From assembly GCA_947586185.1 (NCBI GenBank), contig CANPXN010000005.1, forward strand, positions 1 to 64,000: a stretch of DNA of 64,000 nucleotides, read 5' to 3'. The notes under the pieces were generated by a model. The model searched no databases, was not told the origin of the DNA, and worked only from the letters and a program-made list of their open reading frames with translations. The translations under genes were made by a program, and so were the position numbers. This document shows, in pieces, positions 1 through 9,395 of the stretch; position 1 is the stretch's first letter, and the number at the start of each line of letters is the position of its first letter. The stretch comes from an uncultured Clostridia bacterium (GTDB taxonomy: Bacteria; Bacillota; Clostridia; Oscillospirales; Ruminococcaceae).

Positions 1-1
1 G

Positions 2-49
2 AAAAAATGCACCCTAAAAAGCATTCAGCTTTTTAAGGTGCATTTTTTA
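2..49. terminator. Bidirectional intrinsic terminator
   Basis: A long near-perfect hairpin (arms AAAAAATGCACC and GGTGCATTTTTT, with an inner AAAAAGC/GCTTTTT stem) is flanked by A and T runs on both sides. It ends the minus-strand gene that stops at 57 and could also stop a plus-strand gene outside the window. Confidence 0.9.
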
Positions 50-56
50 TTAAGCC

Positions 57-596
57 TTATTCTGTGGCATTTTCAGAAGTGCTTTCGCCCGGAGCGTTTC
101 CCTCAATATCAATCTTGAAATCAACGCTGTTGTCCTCCGACTGACTGCCTGTAATGGTCTTCTCAAAATTAAATTCGTAGTAAGCGTTGCCGTCCTTTCC
201 ATCAGGATAGGTTTTTACGCTGGCGTTTCCATCACTGCTGTCGTCCACATAAAATTCATAATAGGTATTTCCATTCTCGTCCTGTTTCTCTACTCCGCCG
301 GTAACGTCCACATCTTTACCGTTGATCTTTATTGACACATTTTCAATGGTCTTTAGTATCTTATCTGAAAGAGCGCCGTCCGTTGCTGCATTTACCGTCA
401 ATGCTGATACAAAGGTCATGCCCACCGCTGCTACAGCGATCAATAGCGGTTTAAATCTTTTCTTATTCATAACAATGTCTCCTTCCTGTCCCCTGAGCTT
501 TTCTCTGACAGAATCTTCTATTAAATCCCTATTTGGCTTATACATATTAAGCATTTTCAGACCACATATCCATTTTCTATTTTTCATAGCAGTCAT
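57..596 (-). CDS. Single-pass membrane or secreted protein coupled to an ECF sigma factor (anti-sigma candidate)
   Basis: The protein has about 179 residues. Residues 1-42 are charged and helix-like, 46-70 form one hydrophobic segment, and the rest is an acidic, Gly/Asp/Tyr-rich extracellular part. It starts inside the last codons of the upstream sigma gene, so translation is probably coupled. An intracellular N-terminus, one membrane segment and an extracellular tail next to an ECF factor fit an anti-sigma factor, but I recognise no named anti-sigma domain. The start is uncertain: Met43 (start at 470) has a strong AGGAGA seven bases upstream and would give a secreted 137-residue protein with a classical signal peptide ending VNA-A. 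The longer form is preferred because the extra N-terminus reads as coding. Confidence 0.6.
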   Translation of the reverse strand: MTAMKNRKWICGLKMLNMYKPNRDLIEDSVREKLRGQEGDIVMNKKRFKPLLIAVAAVGMTFVSALTVNAATDGALSDKILKTIENVSIKINGKDVDVTGGVEKQDENGNTYYEFYVDDSSDGNASVKTYPDGKDGNAYYEFNFEKTITGSQSEDNSVDFKIDIEGNAPGESTSENATE

Positions 597-1137
597 AACC
601 CCTTTCTATCAGATATTTTCTTACTTTGACCTTAGCTCTGTAAAGCTTTGTCTTGCAATTTGAAAGCGTAAGTCCAGATTCTGCGGCTATAGGTTCAAGC
701 TTTTCACCGTAAAAATAATGCCGGATAAATATTTCCCTTTCCTCAGGCTTTAAAAGCTCCCTGGCCGCGCTGACTATTTCCCTTGTGGTTTCCATAATAT
801 CAAGCTGCTGCTGAAAGTCACTGCCGTCCGGAATCATATCAAGCAGCTCGTCATATGACAGATCTGCTCTGAGCTTTCTAAGCTTGTTTTTTGACTGATT
901 CCGAACAATCGCCGCTATATAGGGACTCAGCTCGCAGTCCTCCCGAAGCCCTGAGGCATTGCTCCAAAGAGAAACAAAGCTGTCGCTGACGATCTCCTCC
1001 ACATCTTCCTTCTGCATGTATGAACCAATGATATTCATAGCAATTGTATAGGCATATGCAGTGTATTTATCCATTATTTTTGAAAGTGCTTTTTCATCCC
1101 CTGATTTAAGCTTATTTATCAAACGTTTGTCATTCAA
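577..1137 (-). CDS. ECF-type RNA polymerase sigma factor
   Basis: This 186-residue protein has sigma region 2 (about 10-80, with the DVEEIVSDSFVSLW helix) and sigma region 4 (about 120-180, a helix-turn-helix around AAESGLTLSNCKTKLYRAK). It has no region 1 or 3, the usual ECF build. It should direct RNA polymerase to a small regulon, probably including its own operon. The start is a TTG at 1135-1137 with GGAGG seven bases upstream; the nearby ATG is out of frame. Its 3' end overlaps the membrane protein gene downstream. The subfamily cannot be assigned by eye. Confidence 0.88.
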   Translation of the reverse strand: MNDKRLINKLKSGDEKALSKIMDKYTAYAYTIAMNIIGSYMQKEDVEEIVSDSFVSLWSNASGLREDCELSPYIAAIVRNQSKNKLRKLRADLSYDELLDMIPDGSDFQQQLDIMETTREIVSAARELLKPEEREIFIRHYFYGEKLEPIAAESGLTLSNCKTKLYRAKVKVRKYLIERGYDCYEK

Positions 1138-1170
1138 GCCAGCACCTCCGTTCTGTCGGCTTTCACTAAT

Positions 1171-1199
1171 ATATACACAGGGAATTTAAAAAGGTTACA
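1171..1199 (-). promoter_or_regulatory. Candidate ECF-type promoter of the sigma operon
   Basis: On the minus strand a TGTAACC box (1193-1199), 16 bases and then GTATAT (1171-1176) precede the sigma gene. The AACC-type -35 is typical of ECF-dependent, often autoregulated, promoters. No good housekeeping promoter was seen here. Inference only. Confidence 0.4.
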
Positions 1200-1269
1200 C
1201 CGATACAAAAATTTTATCACAAAGTCTTTCACAAATCAACAGCTGCACGTTGACTTTCACTAAGTATTA

Positions 1270-1298
1270 TTGACATTAAAGAAAAAATATGGTATGAT
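1270..1298 (+). promoter_or_regulatory. Housekeeping promoter
   Basis: TTGACA (1270-1275) and TATGAT (1293-1298) with a 17-base spacer lie 32 bases upstream of the ATG at 1330. Confidence 0.85.
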
Positions 1299-1329
1299 AT
1301 ATACAAAAAGCATGAAAAGGGAGGACAAT

Positions 1330-4300
1330 ATGAAACTTAAACGAATAATAACAACGTTCATATCAGCAGTAACCCTGCTGGCATGTATGCCGCTGGACGC
1401 CTTAGCGGCTCAGACTCCGGAGGATGAATTATCCCAGACCGGATTTCTCGAAAACGACCTGTCCGTTAACGGAACGAACTCTTTCGGAAATCTCCTTGCG
1501 GACGAATTTAACGGAGAATATTCTAAACAGCAGAAAAACAACGGCTGCAACGTTTTCTCCGCTGAGGTAACTGACAAAACCGTTTCAGTGGAATTTGAAA
1601 CGACTAAGGGAGGTACTCTCCTTGCTGCAATTTATGACGAAGCCGGCGAACAGATGCTTGCGTCCGGCACCGCCGAGGTAGCAAAGGGAGAAACCACCAA
1701 GGAAATAGTTATCGAAACAGATACTATGCCGCAGTATTTTTATCTGCGAGTGTTCCTTGTGGACGCACTCACCCTGCGCCCGTTGTGTACGGCATACGAA
1801 TCGCCGAACTACACCTAGGAGATGCAGGAATTTTTCGCAAAAACAGTTGACGACTTCGCTCCGGAAAGGGTTCTGAACCTTGACGAAAACAAGGCCAATA
1901 ACTTTGCGGTATACGGCGAAAATACTATCACTGCTAAATCAACAGGCGAAGTCAATAAGGTTGTATCTGCTGACGAGAGCACAAGAACCTACGTAATAGA
2001 AAACCCTGACAGTACTGTCGCAGGATTGCAGAATGGTAACATTTTAGCCTGTGAGCAGGAAAACATGGAAGTCCTGATAGTCAAGGTAGAATCTATCGAA
2101 ATCAGCGGAAATACTGCAACTATCACAGGTCAGGACACCTCCATGGAGGACGTTTTTGAGTATGCGAAAATTGACGCAAGTCAGGGTATCGCTGATGCAG
2201 ATATCGACAGCTCAAACCTTGGGGAGGGCGTTACATACAACGGTGCGGTAAGCGACGAAGAACCGGCTCAGGCATATTCGTCGGAAAGCTCCGACATCTC
2301 GGAGTACCACTATCTGCCGACAGGCCCGACATTAAATGGAAACGAGGTTTCCGGCACGCTTTCCGTACCGATTTCTTACACGTTTCTTGAAAAGCAAATC
2401 GGAGACGATGAATGCAACGCTAAGCTAAGCGGAGATGTGAAGCTTTCAATGGAAGCCAGCGTAAAGCTGTATCTTTCCTGGACATATCAATATGTTGAGG
2501 TCAGATTTGACTACGGCTTATCAGCCAGCATTACGCTGTCAGGAAGCATATCCGACTCAGTTCCCCTTGCACCGGCTTGCTTCTCGCCTGTTCCGGGACT
2601 TTACATATCATTGACACCTTCATTTATTTTAGAGGTAAGTGCGAAAATAACCTTTGAGGGAACTCTTAAGGGAACAGCAGGTTTCCATGTTTCAACTGAA
2701 ATAGGATACAATTCCCTGACCTCAACGCCTTCATTGGATTTTGACACCACTATTGATGGAACGGTATTCATTGGAGTATCCCTCAAGCCTGCAATAACTG
2801 TCATAAGCGAGCATATAGTTCAATTAAGCTTTGATGCAAAGGTAGGTGCAGAGATAAATGAAAAGCTTACCGGCGGTGAAAATGAAAATCTGAAAACACA
2901 CATCTGCAAGCATTGTATTAACGGAGATGTTTCGGCAAAGATAATTATTGAGGCAAAGGCAACGCTTCTAAAAAATAAAGAATTTAAATATGGATTAGAG
3001 TTTACTCTGAAGCTTTTGGACTTTTACAATTCCTTAGATCACCAAGAAAAAGGTATAGGAACATGCCCTTATTGGGGATATCATGTCACTGTAGAGGTTT
3101 TTGACAAAAACGGAAACCATATCAACAACGCAGCAATAAGCGATCCAAGCGGTAAATTCAGCGGCTCCACCGGCATTGACGGAACAGCTGACTTTTATGT
3201 TCCGGGAGGAACCTACACAATAACTGCGGCAATACATGGTAAAAAGAGGGCAAGAGAATTTACCGTAAACGGCAGTAAAAAAGTTACCATCAAAATAATG
3301 GACTACACTAATCCGACTAATCCAACTGACCCAACTGAGCCTACCACCGATCCAACAGAGCCGACCGACCCAACCGGTTCAACAAAGCAAACAACCGACA
3401 GTACAAATAAGAATAATTCAGTTAAGGTTAAGCAGCTAAGCGCAGGCAGCTGGCATTGTGGATGTATTGATGTTAATGGAAATCTTTATATGTGGGGACT
3501 TAACCAACAAGGTCAGCTTGGCAATGGCGATTTGACAATGGACGATAGCACAGTTCCAATAAAAATAATGGATAATGTTAAGTCTGTAAGTGTTGGATAT
3601 GACCACAGTGCAGCTATAACCGAAGACGGTAGCCTTTATATGTGGGGAGATAATGACTACGGTCAGCTTGGCAACGGGACAACAGAAAATAGCTATGTTC
3701 CTATAAAAATTATGGACAATGTAAAGGCGGTTAGTCTTAACAAGCACGGTTATACAAGCGCAGCCATAACCGAAGACGGCAGCCTTTATATGTGGGGAGT
3801 AAATCTATTCGGTCAGCTTGGTAACGGTGAAGACGGAAGCGGAATGAAAAACGGAGGTTTTGTATATGATCAATACACAAAAAAGAGCTCTGTTCCTATA
3901 AAGATAATGGATAACGTTAAATCCGTAAGCCTTGGTTATTCTCACAGTGCAGCTATAACAGAGGATGGAAGTCTTTATATGTGGGGAGATAATTGTAACG
4001 GCGAGCTTGGAAATGGCGAAAGCGGATACTATGAAAACAACTACAGTAAATTAAGTAATGTTCCTATTAAAATTATGGATAATGTTAAGTCTGTAAGCCT
4101 TGGATATTACCACAGCGGAGCTATAACCGAAGACGGAAGTCTTTATATGTGGGGAACAAATAGCTATGGTAAGCTTGGAAACAGTAAAATCGGATACCAA
4201 AGCACTGTACCTATAAAAATAATGGATAATGTTAAATCTATAAGTCTTGGCTATTGTCACAGCGGAGCTATAACCGAAGACGGAAGTCTTTATATGTGGG

Positions 4301-5250
4301 GTTATAATAACAGCGGTCAGCTTGGCAACGGTGATAGTGCAAGCAAGGAAAATGGATATTATACATATAGCGCTGTTCCTATAAAAATAATGGATAATGT
4401 TAAATCTATAAGTCTTGGCTATTGGCACAGCGGAGCTGTAACCAAGGACGACAATCTTTATATGTGGGGATGTAATACCAATTGTCAGTTTGGAAACGGT
4501 ACATATAAAGGAAGCACAACCCCAATAAAAATAGAAATCCCGTCCACCTCAAACCTCTCCACAGTAGTTACTCCGGTTTATTCACTCCTTGCAAGCGAAA
4601 ATTCACAGTTTAAAACTCAAAGCTTCAAAGACCTTATGCCAAATGAAGTCTACAACTTCTACATGCTGAAATCAGAAGACAGCGAGGAGCTGCTTTCAAG
4701 CGACAACCTGCTCTATATTACTCAGGCTGTTTCTGACGAAAACGGAAATATGAGCATTTCTTATCTTCCTAAAGTCGATTGCAATACGGCGGTAATACTT
4801 ACAAAGCCTATGTCGCAAACGGATATTTCCGGCGCAGAGGTAACAGTTCCGAATATTCCATTAAAGGGCAATGATCAGCTTGTAAAGCCTGTTGTTACCC
4901 TTAACGGCGTTACCCTCACAGAGGGCGACGATTACGAGATCGAGGGCGATTACAAGGCGGCTGCTCCGGGCAAGTATGAGATCACAATAAGCGGTATAAA
5001 TGACTGCTGCGGTAATACAAATGCTGTCTATAGTGCGTATTACCTTGGCGATGCAAATAGCGATGACAAAATCTCAGCAGTTGACGCCTCGGTAATATTT
5101 AGTGAATACAAGAAAATTTACCGTGACGGCGTTGGTGCTTTTACCGATGAGGATATCCTCAGATGCGACTCAAACGGCGACGGAAAAATCACCGCTGTTG
5201 ACGCATCCTATGCGTTCTCGAGGTACAAGGAAATATACAACAGTAAATAA
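1330..5250 (+). pseudogene. RCC1-repeat dockerin protein interrupted by an in-frame TAG
   Basis: One reading frame of 1,307 codons runs from the ATG at 1330 (GGGAGGA upstream) to 5250 but carries a single TAG at 1816-1818. The downstream paralogue has CAG at the same codon (context PNYTQEMQEF). N-terminal order: signal peptide (cut near LDALAA), a conserved N-terminal domain, then the stop after about 162 residues. Beyond the stop: a beta-rich region, a short carboxypeptidase-regulatory-like fold (GKFSGSTGIDGTADFYVPGG), a Pro/Thr linker, seven RCC1-type repeats (consensus GSLYMWG..GQLGNG, one propeller) and a dockerin with two D-x-N-x-D-G loops. TAG is also used as a normal stop here (for example at 577 and 43520), so no genetic recode is implied. 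A restart at the ATG at 1822 would lack a signal peptide. Confidence 0.85.
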
Positions 5251-5260
5251 TATTAACTTT

Positions 5261-5293
5261 TCCGGGTATGGCTTTGCTGTACCCGGATTTTTT
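5261..5293 (+). terminator. Intrinsic terminator
   Basis: TCCGGGTA pairs with TACCCGGA, followed by six T's. It separates the two RCC1-dockerin paralogues. Confidence 0.85.
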
Positions 5294-5294
5294 G

Positions 5295-5323
5295 TTGAAT
5301 CCTGTTAAAAAATATGGTACAAT
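5295..5323 (+). promoter_or_regulatory. Promoter of the second RCC1-dockerin gene
   Basis: TTGAAT (5295-5300), a 17-base spacer and TACAAT (5318-5323). The spacer ends AAATATGG as in the first paralogue's promoter, so the control region was probably copied with the gene. Confidence 0.8.
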
Positions 5324-5354
5324 ATACACAAAGCCATGTTAAAGGGAGGACTTT

Positions 5355-8300
5355 ATGAAACTTAAACGAATAATAACTCTATTCATATCGGCAGTAACCC
5401 TGCTGACATGTATACCGCTGGACGCCTTAGCGGCTCAGACTCCGGAGACTGAACCAGCCCAGACAGGAATGCTCGAAAGCAATATGTCCGTTAACGGAAC
5501 GAACTCTTTCGGGAATCTCCTTGCGGACGAGCTTAACGGAGAATATTCCGAGCAGCAGGAAAACAACGGCTGCAACGTTTTTTCCGCTGAGGTCACTGAC
5601 AAAACCGTTTCAGTGGAATTTGAAACGACTATGGGAGGTACTCTCCTTGCCGCAATTTATGACGAAGCCGGCGAACAAATGCTTGCATCGGGCAGCATCG
5701 AGGTCACAGCGGAAGAAACGAAAAAAGATGTAACAATCGAAACCGATTCCATGCCTCAGTATTTCTATCTGAGGGTGTTCCTCGTGGACACATTAACTTT
5801 GCGCCCGTTGTGTACGGCATATGAATCGCCGAACTACACCCAGGAAATGCAGGAATTTCTTGCGAAAACAGTTGACGACTTCGCTCCGGAAAAGGTTCTG
5901 AACCTTGACGAAGACAAAACAAATAACTTTGCGGTATACGGCGAAAACACCGTTACTGCTGAGTCGTCCGGAGATGTCAACAAAGTCGTATCTGCTGACG
6001 AGAACACAGAAACATATGTCATAGAAAATCCTGACAGTACTGTTACAGGATTGCAGAATGGTGACATTTTAGCCTGTGAACAGGAAAACATGGAAGTCCT
6101 GATAGTCAAGGTAGAATCTATCGAAATCAGCGGAGATACTGCAACTATCACAGGTCAGGATACCTCAATGGAGGACGTTTTTGATTATGTAAAAATTGAC
6201 TCCTCACAGCAGGCAGGAGAGGCGGATTACGATCCGTCAACACTCAGCGAAGGCCTTACATATGAAGGGTTCGGCGAATTTGAGCAGAAGCCTATGCTGA
6301 AGTCGCGCTCTTTCGGAGTGATCGAAGACGAGGGCGTTGTGCCGGTTGGAATATCGCTTAGCGTAAATATGGCGAAAGCAGGCGGATTCTCACTTACAGG
6401 AGGCCTGAAATATTCAGCCGAGTTTTCAATGAAGCTCTATCTGTCGCTTAAAAGGCAGTTTATCGAGTTCAAGATCGACAGCACTTTAGCTATAAATCTG
6501 ACTCTTACCGGAAAAATTTCTGAAAAGATCAAGCTTGGAACATTTGATATGATGATCTTTCCGGGAGTGAATGTGGGAATCGTTCCTAAATTCATTACCG
6601 AAGCAAGCGTATCATTTTCGACCACCGGAACGCTGACCTCAACGGTAGGCTTTGGCTATGAGCATACGAAAAAGAAGAACAACTTCTACAGCCTGACAAC
6701 GAAGCCGAAATACAAGGACACCATGACGCTTGAGGGAAAACTTGAATTTGGCTTGGAGCTTGAACCAAATGTAAGCATTATCAGCAGCAAGCTCGTAAGA
6801 CTTGGATTTACCGGCAGCGCAACGGTTGAGATTTCCCTTGCAAGGGTTCTTTACGATTCCGAGGCAGCTATTGAAGAGGACAAATACCACGAATGCAAGG
6901 TATGCTTTACAGGAGGTATAACGGTTAACTTTGGAGTGTCAATAGACCTGACATTTCTTGACTCAGACAAACTAAAGCTTTCAAAAGATTTAGTCGGCAA
7001 GGATTTCAAAATAGCGGACCTTTACTATTCCGTAGATCATAATGACTACAACTACGGAACATGCCCATGGCAGCAATTCAGAGTTACCCTTGTAGCGCTG
7101 GGAGAGGACATGCAGCCTTTGAGCGGAGCTCCTGTTAAGATAGATGATGATGAAGAAACCTATATGACCGATACAGGCGGTGTTGTCAGATTTTATCTTC
7201 CGGGGGAATCAACTCATAAGGTGACTGTCGAAGACCCGGATTCCGGTATGATAAGGGAGAAGAAAATCAAGGTGGAGCGCTCGCCGGAATGCGTTTATAT
7301 GTGGATGCTTGATAACAGCTATCATCAGGGCGGCGGCGGAAGTATTGGGAATGTTGTTAAGGAAGAGCCGTTTGAACCCGTTGTATTAGATGAAGATCAC
7401 AGGCTGAGCTTAGGCGGTGGTTACAGTGCATATATTGATGATAATGGCAGTCTTTATATGTGGGGATATAATTATAGCGGGCAGCTTGGCAATGGAACAA
7501 CGACAAGGTCATTAACTCCAATAAAAATAATGGATAATGTTAAGTCTGTAAGTCTTGGAGAGTCCCACAGTGCAGCTATAACAAAAGACGGAAGCCTTTA
7601 TGTGTGGGGATCTAATTACTATGGTCAGCTTGGAAATGGGGAAATCGGAACTGATATATATAGCGCTGTTCCTATAAAAGTAATGGATAATGTAAAATCC
7701 GTAAGTCTAAAAAACGGCCAAAGTGCAGCAATAACCAGAGACGGAAGTCTTTATATGTGGGGAGATAATCAATATTATACGCTTGGCAATGGAACAACAA
7801 AAAATAGTTCAGTTCCAATAAAAATAATGGATAATGTTAAGTCTGTGAATCTTGGCAATCAGCACAGCGGAGCAATAACTAAGGACGGCAGCCTTTATAT
7901 GTGGGGGGTTAATAGCAGCGGTCAGATTGGAAATGGCAAAATTGGAGTGACTGAAGAAATCTACGTTCCTATAAAAATAATGGATAATGTAAAAACGGTA
8001 AGTCTTGGTGGGTGGCATAGTGCGGCAATAACAGAGGACAACAGTCTTTATATGTGGGGACGTAATAAAGAGGGGGAGCTTGGCAATGGAACACGAGAAG
8101 AAAGCGCTGTTCCTATAAAAATAATGGATAATGTTAAGTCTGTGAATCTTGGCGATCGGCACAGCGGAGCAATAACTGAGGACGGCAGCCTTTATATGTG
8201 GGGAGAAAATTACCGTGGACAGCTTGGTAACGGCGAAAGTGGATATGATGAAAATAGAGGAGAAGACAGAATAAGCAACGTTCCTATAAAAATAATGGAT

Positions 8301-9305
8301 AATGTTAAGGCGGTAAGTCTTGGCGGTAGAAATGGCTTTCAAGAAGATACCAGCGGAGCTATAACGGAAGACGGCAGTCTTTATATGTGGGGTGACAATT
8401 ATTGTGGTCAGCTTGGCAATGGCGAAAGTGGATACGGTAAAATAAGCTCAGTTCCTATAAAAATAGAAATTCCAGCCGCCTCAACCTACTCGTCAAGGCT
8501 CACATCTGAGTATTCACTTCTTGCCGGCGAAGAAACGCAGATCCGGACAAAAAGCTTTATAAACCTTCTTCCAAACGAAACCTACAACTTCTACGTTTTG
8601 AAAGATGACACTGCGGAGAATTTGCTGGGCAGCGACAATCTGTTATACATAGATCAGTATACATCCGACGCTGACGGAAACGTGACTGCCTCATATATCC
8701 CAAAAGAAGAATATGACGGCGCAATTGCATTTCTTGTAAGAATGTCGCCAATTCAGCTTACAGCCGAAAACACAAGCATCACAGCGGACGACCTTGTTTG
8801 CACAGGCGAAAGTCAGGTTGTAAGACCTGTTGTGCTCTACGACGGCAGGGAGCTTGTTCCGGGTACTGATTATGACGTGGAGGGCGATTTCAGCGCCGTT
8901 TCAGAGGGCGAATATACGGCTATGATAGTCGGAAAGGGCAATTACTCCGGAGAGGTGGAGTTTACCTATAAAATGACCTGTCAGCATGAGTGGCAGGACG
9001 GAATGTGCTCAATCTGCGGTAAGGAATGTATACATGAGATTGTTGACGGAGTATGCACTATCTGCGGTAAGGCAGAAGAAGCAGACTTCCTGCTCGGCGA
9101 TGCCAACAATGACGGAAAAATCTCAGCAGTTGACGCCTCGATAATATTCAGCGAATACAAGAAAATTTATCGTGACGGCGTTGGTACTTTTACCAATGAG
9201 GATATCCTCAGATGCGACTCAAACGGCGACGGAAAGATCACCGCTGTTGACGCATCCTATGCGTTCTCGGAATACAAGAGGATATACAGAGAAAACAGTC
9301 TTTAA
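5355..9305 (+). CDS. Secreted RCC1-repeat (seven-bladed propeller) dockerin protein
   Basis: The protein has 1,316 residues. Order: signal peptide (1-27), N-terminal domain nearly identical to the paralogue (to about 290), a beta-rich middle region, a carboxypeptidase-regulatory/Ig-like fold around 580-650, and seven RCC1-type repeats (SLYMWG..GQLGNG..VPIKIMDNVKSVSLG) expected to close one beta-propeller. An Ig-like segment follows, then two short Cys/His motifs (CxHxW..G.CxxCG) absent from the paralogue, and a C-terminal type I dockerin (DANNDGKISAVDAS and DSNGDGKITAVDAS). The dockerin predicts anchoring to a cohesin scaffold. The propeller probably binds protein or carbohydrate, with no enzymatic motif seen. 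Start: ATG with GGGAGGA six bases upstream. Confidence 0.88.
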   Translation: MKLKRIITLFISAVTLLTCIPLDALAAQTPETEPAQTGMLESNMSVNGTNSFGNLLADELNGEYSEQQENNGCNVFSAEVTDKTVSVEFETTMGGTLLAAIYDEAGEQMLASGSIEVTAEETKKDVTIETDSMPQYFYLRVFLVDTLTLRPLCTAYESPNYTQEMQEFLAKTVDDFAPEKVLNLDEDKTNNFAVYGENTVTAESSGDVNKVVSADENTETYVIENPDSTVTGLQNGDILACEQENMEVLIVKVESIEISGDTATITGQDTSMEDVFDYVKIDSSQQAGEADYDPSTLSEGLTYEGFGEFEQKPMLKSRSFGVIEDEGVVPVGISLSVNMAKAGGFSLTGGLKYSAEFSMKLYLSLKRQFIEFKIDSTLAINLTLTGKISEKIKLGTFDMMIFPGVNVGIVPKFITEASVSFSTTGTLTSTVGFGYEHTKKKNNFYSLTTKPKYKDTMTLEGKLEFGLELEPNVSIISSKLVRLGFTGSATVEISLARVLYDSEAAIEEDKYHECKVCFTGGITVNFGVSIDLTFLDSDKLKLSKDLVGKDFKIADLYYSVDHNDYNYGTCPWQQFRVTLVALGEDMQPLSGAPVKIDDDEETYMTDTGGVVRFYLPGESTHKVTVEDPDSGMIREKKIKVERSPECVYMWMLDNSYHQGGGGSIGNVVKEEPFEPVVLDEDHRLSLGGGYSAYIDDNGSLYMWGYNYSGQLGNGTTTRSLTPIKIMDNVKSVSLGESHSAAITKDGSLYVWGSNYYGQLGNGEIGTDIYSAVPIKVMDNVKSVSLKNGQSAAITRDGSLYMWGDNQYYTLGNGTTKNSSVPIKIMDNVKSVNLGNQHSGAITKDGSLYMWGVNSSGQIGNGKIGVTEEIYVPIKIMDNVKTVSLGGWHSAAITEDNSLYMWGRNKEGELGNGTREESAVPIKIMDNVKSVNLGDRHSGAITEDGSLYMWGENYRGQLGNGESGYDENRGEDRISNVPIKIMDNVKAVSLGGRNGFQEDTSGAITEDGSLYMWGDNYCGQLGNGESGYGKISSVPIKIEIPAASTYSSRLTSEYSLLAGEETQIRTKSFINLLPNETYNFYVLKDDTAENLLGSDNLLYIDQYTSDADGNVTASYIPKEEYDGAIAFLVRMSPIQLTAENTSITADDLVCTGESQVVRPVVLYDGRELVPGTDYDVEGDFSAVSEGEYTAMIVGKGNYSGEVEFTYKMTCQHEWQDGMCSICGKECIHEIVDGVCTICGKAEEADFLLGDANNDGKISAVDASIIFSEYKKIYRDGVGTFTNEDILRCDSNGDGKITAVDASYAFSEYKRIYRENSL

Positions 9306-9311
9306 TATATC

Positions 9312-9340
9312 AAAAAAGGACGGCAAAACGCCGTCCTTTT
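9312..9340. terminator. Bidirectional intrinsic terminator
   Basis: AAAAAGGACGGC and GCCGTCCTTTT form a perfect stem around AAAA, between the convergent dockerin and ROK kinase genes. Confidence 0.9.
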
Positions 9341-9352
9341 CATATTAAGATG

Positions 9353-9392
9353 CCCTTAGGCAACACCGAAAAATCTTTGTCCAGTGTTGACT
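9353..9392. repeat. Degenerate copy of the GGCAACACC palindromic element
   Basis: GGCAACACC followed about 20 bases later by GTGTTGAC resembles the ends of the fuller elements at 10779 and 51059. Most of the interior is gone. Confidence 0.4.
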
Positions 9393-9395
9393 TTA

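Noticed and set aside
1270-1329. Upstream TTG start for the first RCC1-dockerin gene
   Set aside because: That codon is part of the -35 box; the ATG at 1330 has a good ribosome site and signal peptide.
1816-1818. TAG recoding as an amino acid (alternative genetic code)
   Set aside because: Other genes in the window end in TAG and no other in-frame TAG was seen.
3436-4428. Minus-strand ORFs opposite the RCC1 repeats (also 7809-8342)
   Set aside because: Repetitive antisense frames produced by the RCC1 repeat DNA; no start signals.
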